Source: Falsirhodobacter sp. 20TX0035
Lineage (GTDB): Bacteria > Pseudomonadota > Alphaproteobacteria > Rhodobacterales > Rhodobacteraceae
Length of the DNA: 64,000 nt
NCBI RefSeq assembly: GCF_028307215.1
Contig: NZ_JAQMHV010000006.1
Span: 84,682 to 148,681 of the forward strand
Reading direction: 5' to 3'
Part shown: piece after piece, positions 25,277-34,345 of the stretch
Numbering within the stretch: the stretch's first letter is position 1
How the letters are laid out: every line of letters starts with the position of its first letter
Translations under genes and position numbers: made by a program
The notes under the pieces: model-generated
The model's input: only the letters and a program-made list of their open reading frames with translations
What the model was told of the DNA's origin: nothing
The model's database searches: none

Positions 25277-26811
25277 TGCTTCAAAGCCCGAACACGGCCC
25301 CCGCGATCGAGCTTCGGGGCATCTCGAAGGCCTTCGGACCGGTCCAGGCGAACAAGGACATCTCCATCCGCGTCGCCAAGGGGTCGATCCACGGGATCAT
25401 CGGGGAAAACGGGGCCGGGAAATCGACGCTGATGTCGATCCTCTACGGCTTCTACCGTGCCGATTCGGGCGAAATTCTGGTGGACGGGCGCGAGACGCCC
25501 ATCCCCGACAGCCAGTCCGCGATCCGCGCGGGCATCGGCATGGTGTTCCAGCACTTCAAGCTGGTGCAGAACTTCACCGTTCTGGAAAACGTCATCCTCG
25601 GGGCCGAGGACGGGGGCCTTCTGCGCCCCTCGCTGTCCAAGGCCCGCAAGGAGCTGGCGCGCCTTTCCCGCGATTACGGGCTGGAGGTGAACCCCGACGC
25701 CCGGATCGAGGATCTGTCCGTCGGCTACCAGCAGCGGGTGGAGATCCTGAAGGCCCTGTACCGTCAGGCCGATATCCTGATCCTGGACGAACCCACGGGC
25801 GTGCTGACCCCGGCCGAGGCGGACCACCTGTTCCGCATCCTGCGCGGGTTGCGCGACCAAGGCAAGACGGTGATCCTGATCACCCACAAGCTGCGCGAGA
25901 TCATGGAGATCACCGACACCGTGTCCGTCATGCGGCGCGGAGAGATGGTGGCCACCGTGACCACCCGCGACACTTCCCCCGCCGAGCTGGCGGAGCTGAT
26001 GGTGGGCCGCAAGGTGCTGCTGCGCGTGGACAAGACCCCCGCCACCCCCGGAGAGGTGGTGCTGGAGGTCGAGGACCTGCGCGTCACCCACAACGGCGTC
26101 GAACGCCTGAAGGGCGTGTCCCTGACCCTGCGGCGCGGAGAGATCCTTGGCATCGCGGGCGTGGCCGGCAACGGCCAGTCCGAGTTGATGGAGGTGCTGG
26201 CCGGCATCGCCACCGCCACGGGCCAGGTGCGCCTTCTGGGACGCGACCTGAACCTTGCGGGGCACGAGGATGGTCGGGACCGCCGCCGCGCCGGCGTGGG
26301 CCACGTCCCCGAGGACCGCCACCATCTTGGCTGCATCATGGACTTCGCCGCGTGGGAGAATGTGGCCTTCGGCTATCACCGCGAGGACGACTACCGCCGC
26401 GGCCCCTTCACAGACCAGGCGGCGCTGAAGGCGGACACGGCGGCGAAGATGCAGCGCTTCGACGTGCGCCCGCCCCTGCCGGACCTTGCGATCAAGCATT
26501 TCTCCGGCGGCAACCAGCAGAAGATCATCGTGGCCCGAGAGATCGAGCGGAACCCCGACCTTCTGCTTATCGGCCAGCCCACCCGCGGCGTGGACATCGG
26601 CGCGATCGAATTCATCCACAAGCAGATCGTGGCCCTGCGCGATCAGGGCAAGGCCATCCTTCTGGTGTCCGTGGAACTGGACGAGGTGATGTCCCTGTCC
26701 GACCGCGTGGCCGTCATGTTCGACGGCCGCATCATGGGCACCCGCGACGCCGCCACCACCAACGAACGCGAGCTGGGCCTTCTAATGGCCGGCGTGACGG
26801 AGACCGCCTGA
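25276..26811 (+). CDS. Nucleoside ABC transporter ATP-binding protein (tandem ATPase)
   Basis: Double ABC ATPase, 511 aa, of the YufO/RbsA type. Domain 1 has Walker A GENGAGKST, signature LSVGYQQRVEILKAL and Walker B ILILDEPTGVLTP. Domain 2 has a degenerate Walker A (GVAGNGQSELMEVLAG) and signature FSGGNQQKIIVAREI, as is typical for this class, in which only one site is strongly catalytic. Start and stop overlap the flanking genes by 1 bp each. It energises the two permeases downstream. Confidence 0.95.
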   Translation: MLQSPNTAPAIELRGISKAFGPVQANKDISIRVAKGSIHGIIGENGAGKSTLMSILYGFYRADSGEILVDGRETPIPDSQSAIRAGIGMVFQHFKLVQNFTVLENVILGAEDGGLLRPSLSKARKELARLSRDYGLEVNPDARIEDLSVGYQQRVEILKALYRQADILILDEPTGVLTPAEADHLFRILRGLRDQGKTVILITHKLREIMEITDTVSVMRRGEMVATVTTRDTSPAELAELMVGRKVLLRVDKTPATPGEVVLEVEDLRVTHNGVERLKGVSLTLRRGEILGIAGVAGNGQSELMEVLAGIATATGQVRLLGRDLNLAGHEDGRDRRRAGVGHVPEDRHHLGCIMDFAAWENVAFGYHREDDYRRGPFTDQAALKADTAAKMQRFDVRPPLPDLAIKHFSGGNQQKIIVAREIERNPDLLLIGQPTRGVDIGAIEFIHKQIVALRDQGKAILLVSVELDEVMSLSDRVAVMFDGRIMGTRDAATTNERELGLLMAGVTETA

Positions 26812-27890
26812 TGCGACAGATCCCCCGCTGGGCCGATGTGGTGCTGGTGCCGCTGATCTCGCTGGTTCTGGCCGCGATCTGCGCCACGCTCGTGATCCTG
26901 GCCATCGGGCAGGACCCGTGGGAGGCGATCACGACCATGGTCACGGGCGCCCTCGGCTCCGCCTATGGCTGGGGTTACACCCTTTATTACACGACCAGCT
27001 TCATCTTCACCGGGCTGGCCGTGACGATGGCATTCCACGCCGGACTCTTCAACATTGGCGGCGAGGGGCAGGCCCAGTTGGGCGGCCTTGGCATCGCGCT
27101 GGCGCTGTTGTTCATCCCGTGGCCGCACTGGACGGTGGCGCTGCTGGCGGCCATCATCGCCTCGGCCGCGTCTGGGGCGCTTTGGGGGGCAATACCCGGC
27201 TGGCTTCAGGCCAAACGCGGCAGCCACATCGTCATCACGACGATCATGTTCAACTACATCGCCTATGCGCTGATCGTGTGGATGCTGGTGGACGTGCTGC
27301 GCCCCGCGGGACAGGCCGAACCCGCGACCGCCCGCTTTGGCCTCGGCATCCCGGCGCTGTCGGACATCCCGGGCCTGAACCTCGTCTTCACCGACGCGGT
27401 GCCGGCCAACATCTCGCTCTTCCTTGCGCTGATCGCCTGCGTGGGGGTCTGGGCCCTTTTGTGGCGCACCCCGCTGGGGTACGAGATCCGGGCCTTCGGC
27501 AAGTCCGAGCCCGCCGCGCGCTATGCCGGCATCCGCCCCGTGCGGACGGTGATGATCGCGATGGCGCTGTCGGGTGCCTTGGCCGGCATGATGTCGATCA
27601 ACAACGTGATGGGCGAAAGCGGGCGGCTTCTCCAGAACTCCTCCGAAGGGGCGGGGTTCATCGGGATCGCAGTGGCGCTGATGGGCCGCAACCATCCGTT
27701 CGGGGTGGTGCTGTCGGCTCTCCTCTTCGGGTTCCTGTATCAGGGCGGGGCGGAGCTTGGGCTCTGGACCTCCATCCCCATCGACCTGCGGGTGGTGGTG
27801 CAGGGTCTGGTGATCCTGTTCACCGGCGCGCTGGATCACATGGTGCGGATGATGCTGGGCGTGTTCTTCCGCCCGCGAAAGGTGGCGTGA
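26811..27890 (+). CDS. Nucleoside ABC transporter permease 1
   Basis: Inner-membrane permease, 359 aa, of the BPD_transp_2 family (YufP-like). It starts MRQIPRWADVVLVPLISLVL and has about ten hydrophobic segments. It contains the cytoplasmic-loop block GKSEPAARYAGI, then MIAMALSGALAGMMSINNVM and GAGFIGIAVALMGRNHP. The ATG overlaps the ATPase stop by one base. A longer open frame to the left is only an overlap with the ATPase gene. Confidence 0.93.
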   Translation: MRQIPRWADVVLVPLISLVLAAICATLVILAIGQDPWEAITTMVTGALGSAYGWGYTLYYTTSFIFTGLAVTMAFHAGLFNIGGEGQAQLGGLGIALALLFIPWPHWTVALLAAIIASAASGALWGAIPGWLQAKRGSHIVITTIMFNYIAYALIVWMLVDVLRPAGQAEPATARFGLGIPALSDIPGLNLVFTDAVPANISLFLALIACVGVWALLWRTPLGYEIRAFGKSEPAARYAGIRPVRTVMIAMALSGALAGMMSINNVMGESGRLLQNSSEGAGFIGIAVALMGRNHPFGVVLSALLFGFLYQGGAELGLWTSIPIDLRVVVQGLVILFTGALDHMVRMMLGVFFRPRKVA

Positions 27891-28840
27891 TGGACTACGC
27901 AACGCTTCTGCAAATCCTCGATTCCACGGTCCGTCTGGCCGTGCCGCTGCTGCTGGCCTGCCTGGCCGGATTGTGGTCGGAACGCGCGGGCGTCTTCGAC
28001 ATCGGGCTGGAAGGCAAGATGCTGGTGGCGGCCTTCGCATCCGGCGCCGTGGCCTTCCTGACGGGGTCGGCCTGGGCGGGCCTTCTGGCGGGCATCGGCG
28101 CGGCGCTGGTCTGGGCCTTGCTGCACGGCCTCGCCTCCATCACCTTCCGGGGCAACCAGCTGATCTCGGGCGTGGCGCTGAACTTCCTCGCCTCGGGGAT
28201 CACGGTTCTGGTGGCGCAGACCGCGTTCCAGCAGGGCGGGCGCACCCCGTCCCTGTCGGGCGAGGCGCGGTTCAATGAACTGACCCTGCCGCTGGCCGAA
28301 ACGGCGCGCGGCGTGCCGGTGATCGGGCCGCTTTACGCCGACGTCATCTCGGGCCATCCGATCCTGACCTATCTGGCCGTGCTGGCCGTGCCGCTGACAT
28401 GGTGGGTGCTGTACCGCACCCGCTTCGGCCTGCGCCTGCGCGCCGTGGGGGAAAACCCGGCGGCGGTGGACACGGCGGGCGTGTCGGTGGCGCGGATGCG
28501 ATTTTCGGCGGTGCTGATCACGGGCGTGCTGTGCGGCATCGCGGGTGCCTATCTGGCCACCGCCCTGCAGGCGGGCTTCGGGCGCGAGATGACGGCCGGC
28601 CGCGGCTACATCGCGCTGGCCGCGCTGATCTTCGCCAAGTGGCGGCCCTGGGGCGCGCTGTGGGCCACGCTGCTGTTCGGTTTCTTCCAGGCCATCGCGC
28701 TGCGCCCCGACGTGGTGCCGATCCCCGTCCCCGCGCTGGAGGCGTTGCCCTATGTCCTGACCGTGCTGGTTCTGGCGGGCTTTGTCGGAAAGGCCATCCC
28801 GCCCCGGGCCGGTGGCGAACCCTACGTGAAGGAACGCTGA
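27890..28840 (+). CDS. Nucleoside ABC transporter permease 2
   Basis: Second permease, 316 aa, of the same BPD_transp_2 family (YufQ-like). It starts MDYATLLQILDSTVRLAVPL and carries ERAGVFDIGLEGKMLVAAF, the N-terminal signature, and GRGYIALAALIFAKWRPWGA. About nine hydrophobic segments are predicted. It overlaps permease 1 by one base and is one base from the phosphorylase gene, so all five genes form one operon. Confidence 0.93.
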   Translation: MDYATLLQILDSTVRLAVPLLLACLAGLWSERAGVFDIGLEGKMLVAAFASGAVAFLTGSAWAGLLAGIGAALVWALLHGLASITFRGNQLISGVALNFLASGITVLVAQTAFQQGGRTPSLSGEARFNELTLPLAETARGVPVIGPLYADVISGHPILTYLAVLAVPLTWWVLYRTRFGLRLRAVGENPAAVDTAGVSVARMRFSAVLITGVLCGIAGAYLATALQAGFGREMTAGRGYIALAALIFAKWRPWGALWATLLFGFFQAIALRPDVVPIPVPALEALPYVLTVLVLAGFVGKAIPPRAGGEPYVKER

Positions 28841-28841
28841 C

Positions 28842-29642
28842 ATGACCGCCGACACCATCGCGACCTATATCCGCGCCAAGGCGGGCCACGATCCGGTGCA
28901 GGTCGGGCTCGTCCTCGGCTCCGGCCTGGGCCATCTGGCCGAGGAGGTGGAGGGCGTGACCATCCCCTATGCCGATCTGGGCGGCTTTCCCCATGCGGGC
29001 GTGTCCGGCCACAACCCCAAGCTGGTGATCGGGGAGCTTGAGGGCGTGCGCGTCGCCGTCTTCGGCGGGCGGGCGCATTACTACGAACACGGCAACCCCG
29101 CCGCCATGCGCGTCCCGCTGGAGGTGCTGCGCGCCCTTGGCGCCGACCGCCTGATCCTGACCAACGCCGCAGGCTCCCTGCGCGAGGATCTGCGTCCGGG
29201 CGACCTGATGCTGCTGTCGGACCACATCGCCTTCAGCGGGCCGAACCCCCTGATCGGCGAATCCTCGGACGCCCGCTTTGTGCCGATGACCGACGCGCAT
29301 GACGCGGGCCTGCGGGCGCAACTGAAGGCCGCCGCGCAGGCGGTGGGCGAGCCCTTGGCCGAAGGCGTCTACGGCTGGTTTTCCGGCCCCAGCTTCGAAA
29401 CCCCGGCCGAGATCCGGATGGCCCGGACGCTGGGCATGGACGCCGTGGGCATGTCCACCGTCCCCGAGGTGATCCTCGCGCGCTTTCTAGGCCTGCGGGT
29501 CGCCGCCATCTCCACCATCACCAACATGGGCGCGGGCCTGTCCGACGAACGGCTGAGCCATGAGCACACGAAGGCCATGGCCCCCCTTGGCGCCGCGAAG
29601 CTGGAACGCATCCTGAGGGAGACGCTGCGCGGCCTGCGATGA
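28842..29642 (+). CDS. Purine nucleoside phosphorylase
   Basis: Cleaves purine nucleosides with phosphate into base and ribose-1-phosphate, 266 aa, trimeric (PunA/PNP) family. Motifs: VLGSGLGHLAEEV (phosphate loop), FGGRAHYYEHGNP, ILTNAAGSL, DHIAFSGPNPLIG, SGPSFETPAEIRMA and GMSTVPEVILA. It directly follows the nucleoside importer. The unit therefore reads as uptake plus first salvage step. MTA phosphorylase is a relative, but the motifs fit PNP better. Confidence 0.92.
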   Translation: MTADTIATYIRAKAGHDPVQVGLVLGSGLGHLAEEVEGVTIPYADLGGFPHAGVSGHNPKLVIGELEGVRVAVFGGRAHYYEHGNPAAMRVPLEVLRALGADRLILTNAAGSLREDLRPGDLMLLSDHIAFSGPNPLIGESSDARFVPMTDAHDAGLRAQLKAAAQAVGEPLAEGVYGWFSGPSFETPAEIRMARTLGMDAVGMSTVPEVILARFLGLRVAAISTITNMGAGLSDERLSHEHTKAMAPLGAAKLERILRETLRGLR

Positions 29643-29685
29643 GGCTGGCCCGCCCCCACGCCCCCTCCTCCAGCACGGTGCCGAC

Positions 29686-30606
29686 ATGCAGATCTACCTT
29701 CCCATCGCGGAACTTTCGGTCAACGCCTTCGTCCTTCTGGGTCTGGGGGGGATCGTCGGCTTCATGTCCGGGATGTTCGGCGTGGGGGGTGGGTTCCTGA
29801 TCACGCCGCTTCTGTTCTTCATCGGCATTCCGCCCGCCGTGGCCGTGGCGACGGGTGCGAACCAGGTGGTCGCTTCTTCCGTTTCGGGCGTGCTGGCGCA
29901 GTTGAAGCGCAAGGCGGTGGATTTCCGGATGGGCTTCGTGCTGCAGGCCGGGGGCCTTGTGGGATCCGCCATCGGCATCTGGCTGTTCGCGCGGCTGTCG
30001 GCGCTGGGGCAGATCGACCTGGTGGTCCAGATCTCCTACGTGCTGTTTCTGGGGGTGATCGGGGCGCTGATGTTGCAGGAAAGCGTCCGCGCCCTGCGCC
30101 GCGCCCGCAAAGAGAGCGCCCCCGTGCGCCGCGCGCACAGCCACACCTGGGTGCACCGCCTGCCCCTGAAGATGAAGTTCCGCGCTTCGGGCCTCTACAT
30201 CTCGGTCCTGCCGCCGCTGATGATCGGGGCGGCGGTGGGCCTGTTGTCGGCCATCATGGGGGTGGGCGGCGGCTTCATCATGGTGCCGGCGATGATCTAC
30301 CTTCTGGGAATGCCCACGAAGGTGGTGGTGGGCACCTCGCTGTTCCAGGTCATTCTGGTGTCGGCCTTCACCACGCTTCTGCACGCGATGACCAGTGGGA
30401 CGGTAGACATCATGCTGGCGCTGCTGCTGATCATCGGCAGCGTGGTCGGCGCCCAATTCGGCGCGCGGGTGGGGGTGAAGCTGCGGGCCGAACAGCTGCG
30501 CATCCTTCTGGCGCTTCTGGTGCTGGCCGTCAGCCTGAAGGTCGGGTCGGACCTGATCTTCCAGCCGAACGAACTCTTCTCCCTCACGCCGGAGGCGGTG
30601 GAATGA
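29686..30606 (+). CDS. TauE/SafE family sulfite exporter-like permease
   Basis: Membrane permease, 306 aa, with two related halves. The repeats are GIVGFMSGMFGVGGGFLITP near the N-terminus and AVGLLSAIMGVGGGFIMVP in the second half. Family members export sulfite, sulfoacetate or other organic acids. The substrate is unknown here. The ATG is at 29686. Its stop overlaps the start of the TIGR02186 gene by 4 bp, a pairing that recurs in alphaproteobacteria and suggests a two-component envelope function. Confidence 0.9.
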   Translation: MQIYLPIAELSVNAFVLLGLGGIVGFMSGMFGVGGGFLITPLLFFIGIPPAVAVATGANQVVASSVSGVLAQLKRKAVDFRMGFVLQAGGLVGSAIGIWLFARLSALGQIDLVVQISYVLFLGVIGALMLQESVRALRRARKESAPVRRAHSHTWVHRLPLKMKFRASGLYISVLPPLMIGAAVGLLSAIMGVGGGFIMVPAMIYLLGMPTKVVVGTSLFQVILVSAFTTLLHAMTSGTVDIMLALLLIIGSVVGAQFGARVGVKLRAEQLRILLALLVLAVSLKVGSDLIFQPNELFSLTPEAVE

Positions 30607-31361
30607 TGCGCGCGCTCCTGATCCTTCTGGCCTTGGCCCTTCCCGCCGCCGCGCAGGAGGAAAGCATCGTGGCGGGCCTGTCGCAAAGTTCGGTCAGCAT
30701 CACCACGAACTATGTCGGGTCCGAGATCCTGATCTTTGGCGCCGTGAAGCGCGACGCCCCCCGCCCCCAGGGCGCGCTGGACGTGATCGTAGCGGTCGAA
30801 GGGCCGCACACACCCGTGGTGGTGCGCCAGAAGGAACGGACGGCCGGCATCTGGATCAACACCGATGCGGTCCGCATCGACAGCGCACCCAGCTTCTATG
30901 CCGTGGCCACCACGGGCCCCTTGGACCGCATCCTGAACCAGACCGACGACCTGCGCCACCGGATCACGATCCGGCAGGCCATCCGCTCCGTCGGCATCAG
31001 CTCGGAAACCGAGGAGCCGCAGGCCTACATGGACGCGCTGCTGCGCATCCGCGAAGGCAGCGGGCGCTACCGCATCAACGAAGGGTCGATCTGGATGGAC
31101 CAGCAGACGCTGTTCCGCGCCGATGTGGCCCTGCCCGCCGACCTGACCGAAGGGCAATACCGCGTCCGCATCTTCCTGACCCGGGACGGCCATGTGATCG
31201 ACATGCTGGAACGCAGCATCGGCGTCCGCAAGGCGGGGCTGGAGCGGTTCCTCTACACCCTGTCGCGCGAACAATCGGCGCTTTACGGTCTCCTGTCGCT
31301 GGCCATGGCGGTTCTGGCTGGCTGGGGCGCCTCGGTCATCTTCCAGCGCCTGCGCCGGTAG
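30603..31361 (+). CDS. TIGR02186 family envelope protein
   Basis: Protein of unknown function, 252 aa. A signal peptide (ILLALALPAAAQ) is followed by an extracytoplasmic beta-rich domain (SQSSVSITTNYVGSEILIFG...). It ends with a C-terminal membrane helix (SALYGLLSLAMAVLAGWGAS) and a short cationic tail. It matches the TIGR02186 type found beside TauE/SafE permeases. It is translationally coupled to the permease, so it may act as its partner. No catalytic motif is seen. Confidence 0.85.
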   Translation: MMRALLILLALALPAAAQEESIVAGLSQSSVSITTNYVGSEILIFGAVKRDAPRPQGALDVIVAVEGPHTPVVVRQKERTAGIWINTDAVRIDSAPSFYAVATTGPLDRILNQTDDLRHRITIRQAIRSVGISSETEEPQAYMDALLRIREGSGRYRINEGSIWMDQQTLFRADVALPADLTEGQYRVRIFLTRDGHVIDMLERSIGVRKAGLERFLYTLSREQSALYGLLSLAMAVLAGWGASVIFQRLRR

Positions 31362-31637
31362 GGCTTTTGCCGCGAAGGGGCCCGGCGACTTGGCAAGCCT
31401 GCGGGCGCAAGTGCTGTCCAAAGCCCTTTGACGCCCGGGATCAGGACAGTGCGCTCGCGATCATTCATATCCGTTGGGGGCCGTTAACGGAGGGGCTCGA
31501 CGGAGCTTACAACAAGGGGATCCGGACTCTCCTTGTCCCCTTAAGGCCAAGCGCCAAGCGCAATCGGCCCCCAAAAGGATGCGGTCTTCGCACGCGACAG
31601 CGTCTCAGATATCAATTTTCGGGCAGTAGGAACCCGC
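31362..31637. other. Convergent intergenic region with overlapping inverted repeats
   Basis: No gene is visible in this 276-bp gap between convergent genes. It holds a perfect palindrome CCGTTAACGG (31481-31490). It also holds two mutually exclusive stems, ACAAGG/CCTTGT (31512-31517 with 31531-31536) and AAGGGGA/TCCCCTT (31514-31520 with 31536-31542). These may be terminator-like structures or part of a small RNA. There is no T-run. Confidence 0.4.
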
Positions 31638-32429
31638 TCACGCGCGGTGAGCGCCGGCGGCCAGATCGGCGATGAAGGCCAGCACCTCGTCCACCGGGCG
31701 GCCCTCGCCGATCAGCTTCACGATTGCGGACCCCACCACGCAGCCATCGGCGATGGAGGCGATGCCTTCGGCCGCCTCGGCCGTGGTGATGCCGAAGCCG
31801 ACGATCACCGGCAGGTCGGTGGAGGCCTTGATCCGCGTCACCTCGGGGGCGACGTCGGACGGCTGCGGCGCCGCCGCCCCCGTGATCCCGTTGATCGACA
31901 CGTAATAGACAAAGCCCGAGGTGTTCTGCAGCACGCGCGGCAAGCGCGCGGCGTCCGTCGTGGGGGTGGCCAGCCGAATGAAGTTCAGACCCGCCTTCTG
32001 GGCCGGAAGGCACAACTCGTCATCCTCCTCGGGCGGCAGGTCGACGACGATCAGCCCGTCGATGCCGGCGGCGACGGCGTCGACCAGGAAGCGGTCCACC
32101 CCGCGGGAATAGATCGGGTTGTAGTAGCCCATCAGCACGATGGGGGTGGTGGTGTCGCCTTCGCGGAAGCGGCGGGCAATCTCCAGCGTGCGGTCCAGCG
32201 TCTGGCCGCCTTCCAGCGCGCGCTGCCCCGCCTGCTGGATGGTGGACCCGTCCGCCATGGGATCGGTGAAGGGCATGCCCAGCTCGATCACGTCCACGCC
32301 CGCGGCGGGCATCCCCCGCATGACCGCCAGCGTCGTCTCCGCATCGGGATCGCCGGCCATCAGATAGGCGACGAAGGCCTTCTTGTTCTGGTCCTTCAGG
32401 GCGGCGAACTTCGCATCGATCCGGGTCAT
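31638..32429 (-). CDS. trpA: Tryptophan synthase alpha subunit
   Basis: Cleaves indole-3-glycerol phosphate to indole and glyceraldehyde-3-phosphate; indole passes to TrpB. The 263-aa protein has the catalytic glutamate in [17 protein letters not shown], the aspartate region [11 protein letters not shown], and phosphate-binding [20 protein letters not shown] and VVGSAIVKL. TrpB is not in the window, so trpA is separated from the rest of the pathway at least on this side. It is divergent from ychF. Confidence 0.96.
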   Translation of the reverse strand: MTRIDAKFAALKDQNKKAFVAYLMAGDPDAETTLAVMRGMPAAGVDVIELGMPFTDPMADGSTIQQAGQRALEGGQTLDRTLEIARRFREGDTTTPIVLMGYYNPIYSRGVDRFLVDAVAAGIDGLIVVDLPPEEDDELCLPAQKAGLNFIRLATPTTDAARLPRVLQNTSGFVYYVSINGITGAAAPQPSDVAPEVTRIKASTDLPVIVGFGITTAEAAEGIASIADGCVVGSAIVKLIGEGRPVDEVLAFIADLAAGAHRA

Positions 32430-32548
32430 GGCACTCTCTCCTGCTGTGCCTTTCTGGTAGGGAAAAGCGGGCGGCGGTGCAATGGCCGTGCTTGCGCGGG
32501 GGGCGGATGCAGCCTATTTGGGGCGCGACGCCAGCAAGGGGAATGATG

Positions 32549-33646
32549 ATGGGCTTTCGCATGGGTATCGTGGGCTTGCCGAACGTGGGCAAATCCACCC
32601 TCTTCAACGCGCTGACCCGCACGGCGGCGGCGCAGGCGGCCAACTTCCCCTTCTGCACCATCGAGCCGAACGTGGGCGAGGTGGCGGTGCCCGACGCGCG
32701 GCTGGACAAGCTGGCCGCGATCGCGGGATCGAAGCAGATCATCCCCACGCGGATGACCTTCGTGGACATCGCGGGCCTCGTGCGCGGCGCGTCGAAGGGC
32801 GAAGGGCTGGGCAACCAGTTCCTGGCCAACATCCGCGAATGCGACGCCATCGCCCACGTGCTGCGCTGCTTCGAGGATGGCGACATCACCCATGTGGAAG
32901 GCCGTATCGACCCAGTGGCGGACGCCGAGACGATCGAGACCGAGCTGATGCTGGCCGACATGGAATCGATCGAACGTCGTCTGGCCAACCTCGCCCGCAA
33001 GCTGAAGGGCGGCGACAAGGACGCGTTGGATCAGGACCGTCTTCTGCGCGCCGCGCAGGCCGCGCTGAACGACGGCAAGCCCGCCCGCACCGTGGCCGTG
33101 TCGGCCGATGATGAAAAGCAGTGGCGGATGCTGCAACTGCTGACCTCCAAGCCCATCCTCTATGTCTGCAACGTGGAGGAGTCGGCGGCAGCGGAAGGCA
33201 ACAGCCAGTCCGCGCGCGTGGCCGCCATGGCCGCGGCGCAGGGCGCGGGCACCGTCGTCATCTCCGCCCGGATCGAGGAGGAGATCAGCCAGCTGGACGC
33301 CGAGGAAGCCGAGATGTTCCTAGGCGAGATGGGTCTGGAGGAGGCCGGCCTGGACCGCCTGATCCGCGCAGGATACGAGCTTCTGGGCCTTCAAACCTAT
33401 TTTACCGTGGGCCCGAAAGAGGCGCGCGCCTGGACGATCCACAAGGGCATGCTGGCTCCGCAGGCCGCCGGCGTGATCCATGGCGATTTCGAGAAGGGCT
33501 TCATCCGCGCCGAAACCGTCGCCTATGACGACTACATTGCCGGCAAGGGCGAGGCGGGCGCGAAAGAGGCGGGCAAGTTCCGGGTCGAGGGCAAGACCTA
33601 CGAGGTGAAGGACGGCGACGTGCTTCACTTCCTGTTCAACGGCTGA
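32549..33646 (+). CDS. ychF: Redox-regulated ATPase YchF
   Basis: OBG-family P-loop protein that prefers ATP, associated with ribosomes and stress responses, 365 aa. P-loop: GIVGLPNVGKSTLFNAL. G3-type DIAG is in TFVDIAGLVRGASKGEGLGN, and the C-terminal TGS domain is about residues 280-365 (LQTYFTVGPKEARAWTIHKG). Three ATGs occur in a row (32543, 32546, 32549). I chose 32549 because of the spacing to AAGGGGA and the family N-terminus MGFRMGIVGLP. Length matches the usual 363-365. Confidence 0.95.
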   Translation: MGFRMGIVGLPNVGKSTLFNALTRTAAAQAANFPFCTIEPNVGEVAVPDARLDKLAAIAGSKQIIPTRMTFVDIAGLVRGASKGEGLGNQFLANIRECDAIAHVLRCFEDGDITHVEGRIDPVADAETIETELMLADMESIERRLANLARKLKGGDKDALDQDRLLRAAQAALNDGKPARTVAVSADDEKQWRMLQLLTSKPILYVCNVEESAAAEGNSQSARVAAMAAAQGAGTVVISARIEEEISQLDAEEAEMFLGEMGLEEAGLDRLIRAGYELLGLQTYFTVGPKEARAWTIHKGMLAPQAAGVIHGDFEKGFIRAETVAYDDYIAGKGEAGAKEAGKFRVEGKTYEVKDGDVLHFLFNG

Positions 33647-33685
33647 CCCCTTGCGCCCGGCGCGCGGATCGGGGAAGCACGAAGC

Positions 33686-34342
33686 ATGAACATGCTTCCC
33701 TTCACCTTGGGTTCCGCGCGCCTGCAGGCCATGGGCTCCGGCGCGGTGCACTGGCCGGATCAGGATCTGCTGCTGGTGTCGGACCTGCATCTTGGAAAGT
33801 CCGAACGCATGGCCCGGCGCGGCGGCGCGCTGCTGCCCCCGTATGAGACATGGGACAGCCTGACACGGCTGGAGGCGGACCTTCGAGCGACCGGGGCCCG
33901 GCGCGTGATTTGCCTCGGTGACAGTTTCGACGATGCGGAGGCCGCCCTGGCCGAGGCGGAGCTGGCCTGGCTGGCCCGCCTGATAGACGGTCGGGACTGG
34001 ACATGGATCGCGGGCAATCACGATCCTGTCCCCATGGCCGTGGGCGGCACGCATCTGGAGGAGCTTCAGATCGGCGCGCTGGCCCTTCGGCATATTGCTA
34101 ATGGCGAAGGCCACGAACTTTCGGGCCACTACCACCCCAAGGCCCGTCTGGCCGGGGTGACGCGGCCCTGCTTCCTTGTGGACCAGCGCCACGCCATCCT
34201 GCCCGCCTATGGCACCTATACCGGCGGGCTCTGGTGCCATGACGCGGTGCTGGCGGATCAGATGGGGGATGGCGCCTGCGTCATCCTGACCGGCCCCCGC
34301 CCCATCGCGGTCCCGCTGCACCGGACGGCACGGCGGGCCTGA
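33686..34342 (+). CDS. pdeM: Ligase-associated DNA damage response endonuclease PdeM-like
   Basis: Metallophosphoesterase-fold protein, 218 aa. Motifs: LLVSDLHLGKSERMARRGGALLP, CLGDSFDD, WIAGNHDP, GHYHPKARLAG. The KSERMARRGGALLPPYET segment is characteristic of the PdeM group rather than general phosphoesterases. The group is usually encoded with an ATP-dependent DNA ligase, an exonuclease and an Lhr-type helicase. None of these is in this window, so here it stands alone between ychF and folD. ATG 33686 or 33692 are both possible starts. Confidence 0.8.
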   Translation: MNMLPFTLGSARLQAMGSGAVHWPDQDLLLVSDLHLGKSERMARRGGALLPPYETWDSLTRLEADLRATGARRVICLGDSFDDAEAALAEAELAWLARLIDGRDWTWIAGNHDPVPMAVGGTHLEELQIGALALRHIANGEGHELSGHYHPKARLAGVTRPCFLVDQRHAILPAYGTYTGGLWCHDAVLADQMGDGACVILTGPRPIAVPLHRTARRA

Positions 34343-34345
34343 AGG

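Noticed and set aside
26352..26810. Long N-terminal extension of permease 1
   Set aside because: It lies wholly inside the ATPase gene and is an out-of-frame overlap; the permease starts at the coupled ATG 26811.
31441..31637. Possible tmRNA or tRNA-like sequence (GGCCGTTAACGG, GGCTCGACGG)
   Set aside because: No tag-peptide frame, no acceptor stem and no T-arm consensus could be built.
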